A stretch of DNA of 64,000 nucleotides, taken from Algoriphagus litoralis (GTDB taxonomy: Bacteria; Bacteroidota; Bacteroidia; Cytophagales; Cyclobacteriaceae). The notes beneath the pieces are model-generated. The model was not told where the DNA came from. It saw only the letters and a program-made list of their open reading frames with translations, and did not search any database. Positions 62,120 through 64,000 of this stretch are shown here, one piece after another (the first letter of the stretch is position 1; the number at the start of each line of letters is the position of its first letter). Where the stretch lies: NCBI RefSeq assembly GCF_003259255.1, contig NZ_QGOL01000002.1:372001-436000 (forward strand). Reading direction: 5' to 3'. Made by a program: the position numbers and the translations under genes.

Positions 62120-64000
62120 TTACCCCTCTTTTTTGAATCCTTTCAACCCGGCAAATCCCTGATTGAGGAATGAATACAACGTCCCCATTATCCCCAATCC
62201 TCCGGTAAGGTATGCATAGGCTTCATTGAAAAAAGTCTTGTCAAAGAGTCCTACCAGCGCCACGCAGATTAAAACAAAACTAATCACTGCTGTCTGGATG
62301 GTGCGTACGTTGCCGTATTTCTTCTCATAGGCACCAAAGCTGGCCTCCTCTTCCTCTGTGAAATGTTTCAAAATATAGAGTCGAAATACAGAGCTGAAAA
62401 GTCTCCATTCTATCCAGCCATCCGTCGATTCAGCATAAGACCTAGGTACAATGATTCCCTTTTGGGCAAGATCAGACATGGTGTCTTTGCGCGCAGGATT
62501 AAAGAAGCCTTCCTTGGCATAGGAAGCACAGACTAATTTTTCTTCAAAACTCAAATCCGACCAAATATTGGCATAGAATCCCTTGTTTCTCTTCAGTCGA
62601 GCAAGCACTTCTTCCTCATTTTTCAGAGGGCCCTTTTCAATATCCTCAATTTCGATGACGCTGAATTTGAAGTCGGCAAAAGCCTCCGAAAAAACGCTTT
62701 TCTCCCGATCTGATTTCAGCTGAGCAAAGAAGCTTTTCCAGAGCGTTCCCGAGTAGATCGTCAATGATTTGCCAACTTTTCTGAGCTGTGTGATGGTCTG
62801 AATCAGATCATATGGATTTTCTGCGCAGTGGAAGTTGATAAACCTATAGTGCTTCAGCGGACTGATGTATTCCTCAGAAAACTTCTGAAACTTAAAATCA
62901 ATTTCCACGGTGTTAGGATCAGCTGGAGGAATCTGAGTGGAATTGATACAGCAAATAAATCGCGCATGATTTTCCGGGTCTGGACTGATTTTAGCGCTGG
63001 GTTTAAGATTGAAAAAAATGCTGTTTTGAATCCACCTGATGATGATGAAAGTGATCAAGACCAGAAAGCCAAACGCAAAATACCAAACAGGATTGCTGCT
63101 AAAACCCGTGGAGGTACCTTCCCATGCTTTTTGAATTACATGCTGATCTGCAGAAATGAAATTTTGGATTTTTGGATCAAAAGGATCACTTATCGCAGCC
63201 ATCATATTTCTACGAGTCAACTCGTATTTCCCAACTACAGGTCCGATTTCGTGAGCCGAAGCCTCTGTATGCTTCCAAATCGCACTTTCAAATTGCTGTG
63301 TCTTTGATTGTATCAGATAGCCGGGTAAAAAACCGATCAGAAAAAACCAAAGCACCAAGTATGCACTAAGTGTGGACCTGGGTGACTTTAGCAGATTCAG
63401 AATCGCAAAAGAAGATTTCCTAGGCTGAAGGAAGGCCCAGCCCAACACGATCAACAGGCTGCTCACGAAAAGAATAATCATCCCTGGAATCAGATGAGTA
63501 AAAACAGAAAGCACCACCACCAATACGACTAAGTAAATACCTGCCAAGACAATAAGTTCTACGGATACTTTACGAGTCAGCCGTATCTCCGCCAGCTGTG
63601 CACTTGCCAGATTCACCAGTGAAATATTCAGTGAGGTAAAAATCAAGAGGGCGAGGGTGGAGATTGGATTTAAATTTTCACTGATCAAAATCCAACATAA
63701 CACTGCAAAAATCAGCAGATACCCCAGCATGAGGTAGTTAAGTCGGGGACGATTTTTTTCATTGGGTACCAGCCATTCAAAGAGAAAAGATTTAAAACCC
63801 TTGCTGCTCGATCCGGATCGGGTAGACCATTGCGCAAAAAGGGTAAACAGGAAAAAGAAAAAATAAAAGCTCAGGAAAATTATCCCTTCCAAGGTCGTCA
63901 GCGCTGAAAAGGCGTGGAAAAGGTTGGTGTTGACCAGGAAAACTTGCCAGAGGATTTGGTCATAGTCGGAAGTCTCGATGCGGCGAAAGATGGCGTCATA
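62120..64000 (-). CDS. Large membrane protein of unknown function, 5' end beyond the window
   Basis: At least 627 residues are visible. The frame stays open from 62120 to the right edge; a TTG at 63892 is an internal possible start, but the 36 codons upstream of it are stop-free and continue sensible sequence (RRIETSDYDQILWQVFLVN). At least eight hydrophobic segments lie in the first 350 residues, then a soluble domain with KFSEEYISPLKHYRFINFHC and VCASYAKEGFFNPARKDTM, and two further membrane segments at the C-terminus (VISFVLICVALVGLF). I do not recognise the family. The soluble part might be a sensor or regulatory domain; no ATP- or metal-binding motif was seen. Confidence 0.65.
   Translation of the reverse strand, partial: YDAIFRRIETSDYDQILWQVFLVNTNLFHAFSALTTLEGIIFLSFYFFFFLFTLFAQWSTRSGSSSKGFKSFLFEWLVPNEKNRPRLNYLMLGYLLIFAVLCWILISENLNPISTLALLIFTSLNISLVNLASAQLAEIRLTRKVSVELIVLAGIYLVVLVVVLSVFTHLIPGMIILFVSSLLIVLGWAFLQPRKSSFAILNLLKSPRSTLSAYLVLWFFLIGFLPGYLIQSKTQQFESAIWKHTEASAHEIGPVVGKYELTRRNMMAAISDPFDPKIQNFISADQHVIQKAWEGTSTGFSSNPVWYFAFGFLVLITFIIIRWIQNSIFFNLKPSAKISPDPENHARFICCINSTQIPPADPNTVEIDFKFQKFSEEYISPLKHYRFINFHCAENPYDLIQTITQLRKVGKSLTIYSGTLWKSFFAQLKSDREKSVFSEAFADFKFSVIEIEDIEKGPLKNEEEVLARLKRNKGFYANIWSDLSFEEKLVCASYAKEGFFNPARKDTMSDLAQKGIIVPRSYAESTDGWIEWRLFSSVFRLYILKHFTEEEEASFGAYEKKYGNVRTIQTAVISFVLICVALVGLFDKTFFNEAYAYLTGGLGIMGTLYSFLNQGFAGLKGFKKEG

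Noticed and set aside
1..64000. tRNA, rRNA, CRISPR arrays and insertion sequences
   Set aside because: No direct-repeat arrays, transposase-like genes, terminal inverted repeats or cloverleaf-like intergenic sequences were seen; intergenic gaps are all short.

Overview
The window looks like a chromosome segment of a Bacteroidota bacterium, most likely Cytophagales near Algoriphagus/Cyclobacteriaceae. Pointers are promoters of the phylum type (TTG, about 20 bases, then TAnnTTTG), weak Shine-Dalgarno sequences, frequent TTG/GTG starts, the gene string coaX - outer-membrane protein - TPR protein - lptC - CNNM transporter - SurA/PpiD-like isomerase, and an extracellular contractile injection system (eCIS) whose gene content resembles AlgoCIS, known from Algoriphagus machipongonensis. 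No rRNA, tRNA, CRISPR, insertion sequence or prophage head genes were seen. No gene-free stretch exceeds 300 bases; the longest (298 bases) lies before glyA.

Positions 1-28686 are mostly housekeeping. They hold a ComA-family phosphosulfolactate synthase, a DUF368 lipid-carrier transporter, aroE, purU, alr, tag, an NhaD-type antiporter, an amino-acid dehydrogenase and anmK. Next comes an envelope run from coaX to a periplasmic isomerase, then DUF493, pterin dehydratase, rsmI and an inositol-phosphatase-like gene. A small TetR-controlled operon (short-chain dehydrogenase, membrane protein, START-like protein) follows; two copies of the operator core TGAACA-N-TGTTCA support that control. After it lie an AEC transporter, two unknown genes, glyA, tatC, rpiB and a lipoprotein subtilase.

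Positions 28763-56004 form one long minus-strand operon of 18 genes with gaps of 0-37 bases and several start/stop overlaps. In transcription order they are: DUF4255 tail-terminator/cap, an unknown 376-residue protein, two sheath proteins, two tube proteins, a 51-residue DUF5908 protein, a LysM tube-baseplate adaptor, VgrG-like spike, PAAR tip, gp25 wedge, two very large baseplate wedges, a 1119-residue multidomain protein in the fibre position, tape-measure protein, AAA+ ATPase, a 61-residue charged orphan and a 1277-residue DUF4157 protein. Together these encode a phage-tail-like particle. The last gene is the likely cargo: an N-terminal loading/peptidase-like domain, three 138-residue repeats, a long helical middle and a C-terminal domain with the motif pattern of a DNA/RNA non-specific nuclease. 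The DNA of that last domain is clearly more AT-rich than the rest of the gene, as expected for a swapped-in toxin tip. No immunity gene and no lysis gene were recognised.

Positions 56235-64000 return to chromosomal genes: an unknown helical-repeat protein just upstream of the eCIS operon, a membrane protein, rbfA, a LolE/FtsX-type permease, a TPR protein, and a large membrane protein whose frame runs off the right edge.

The eCIS class itself is known. The parts most likely to be undescribed are the cargo, the 61-residue orphan, the 1119- and 376-residue proteins, and the domain insertions in sheath and wedge proteins. All family calls come from motif recognition by eye, without database searches.
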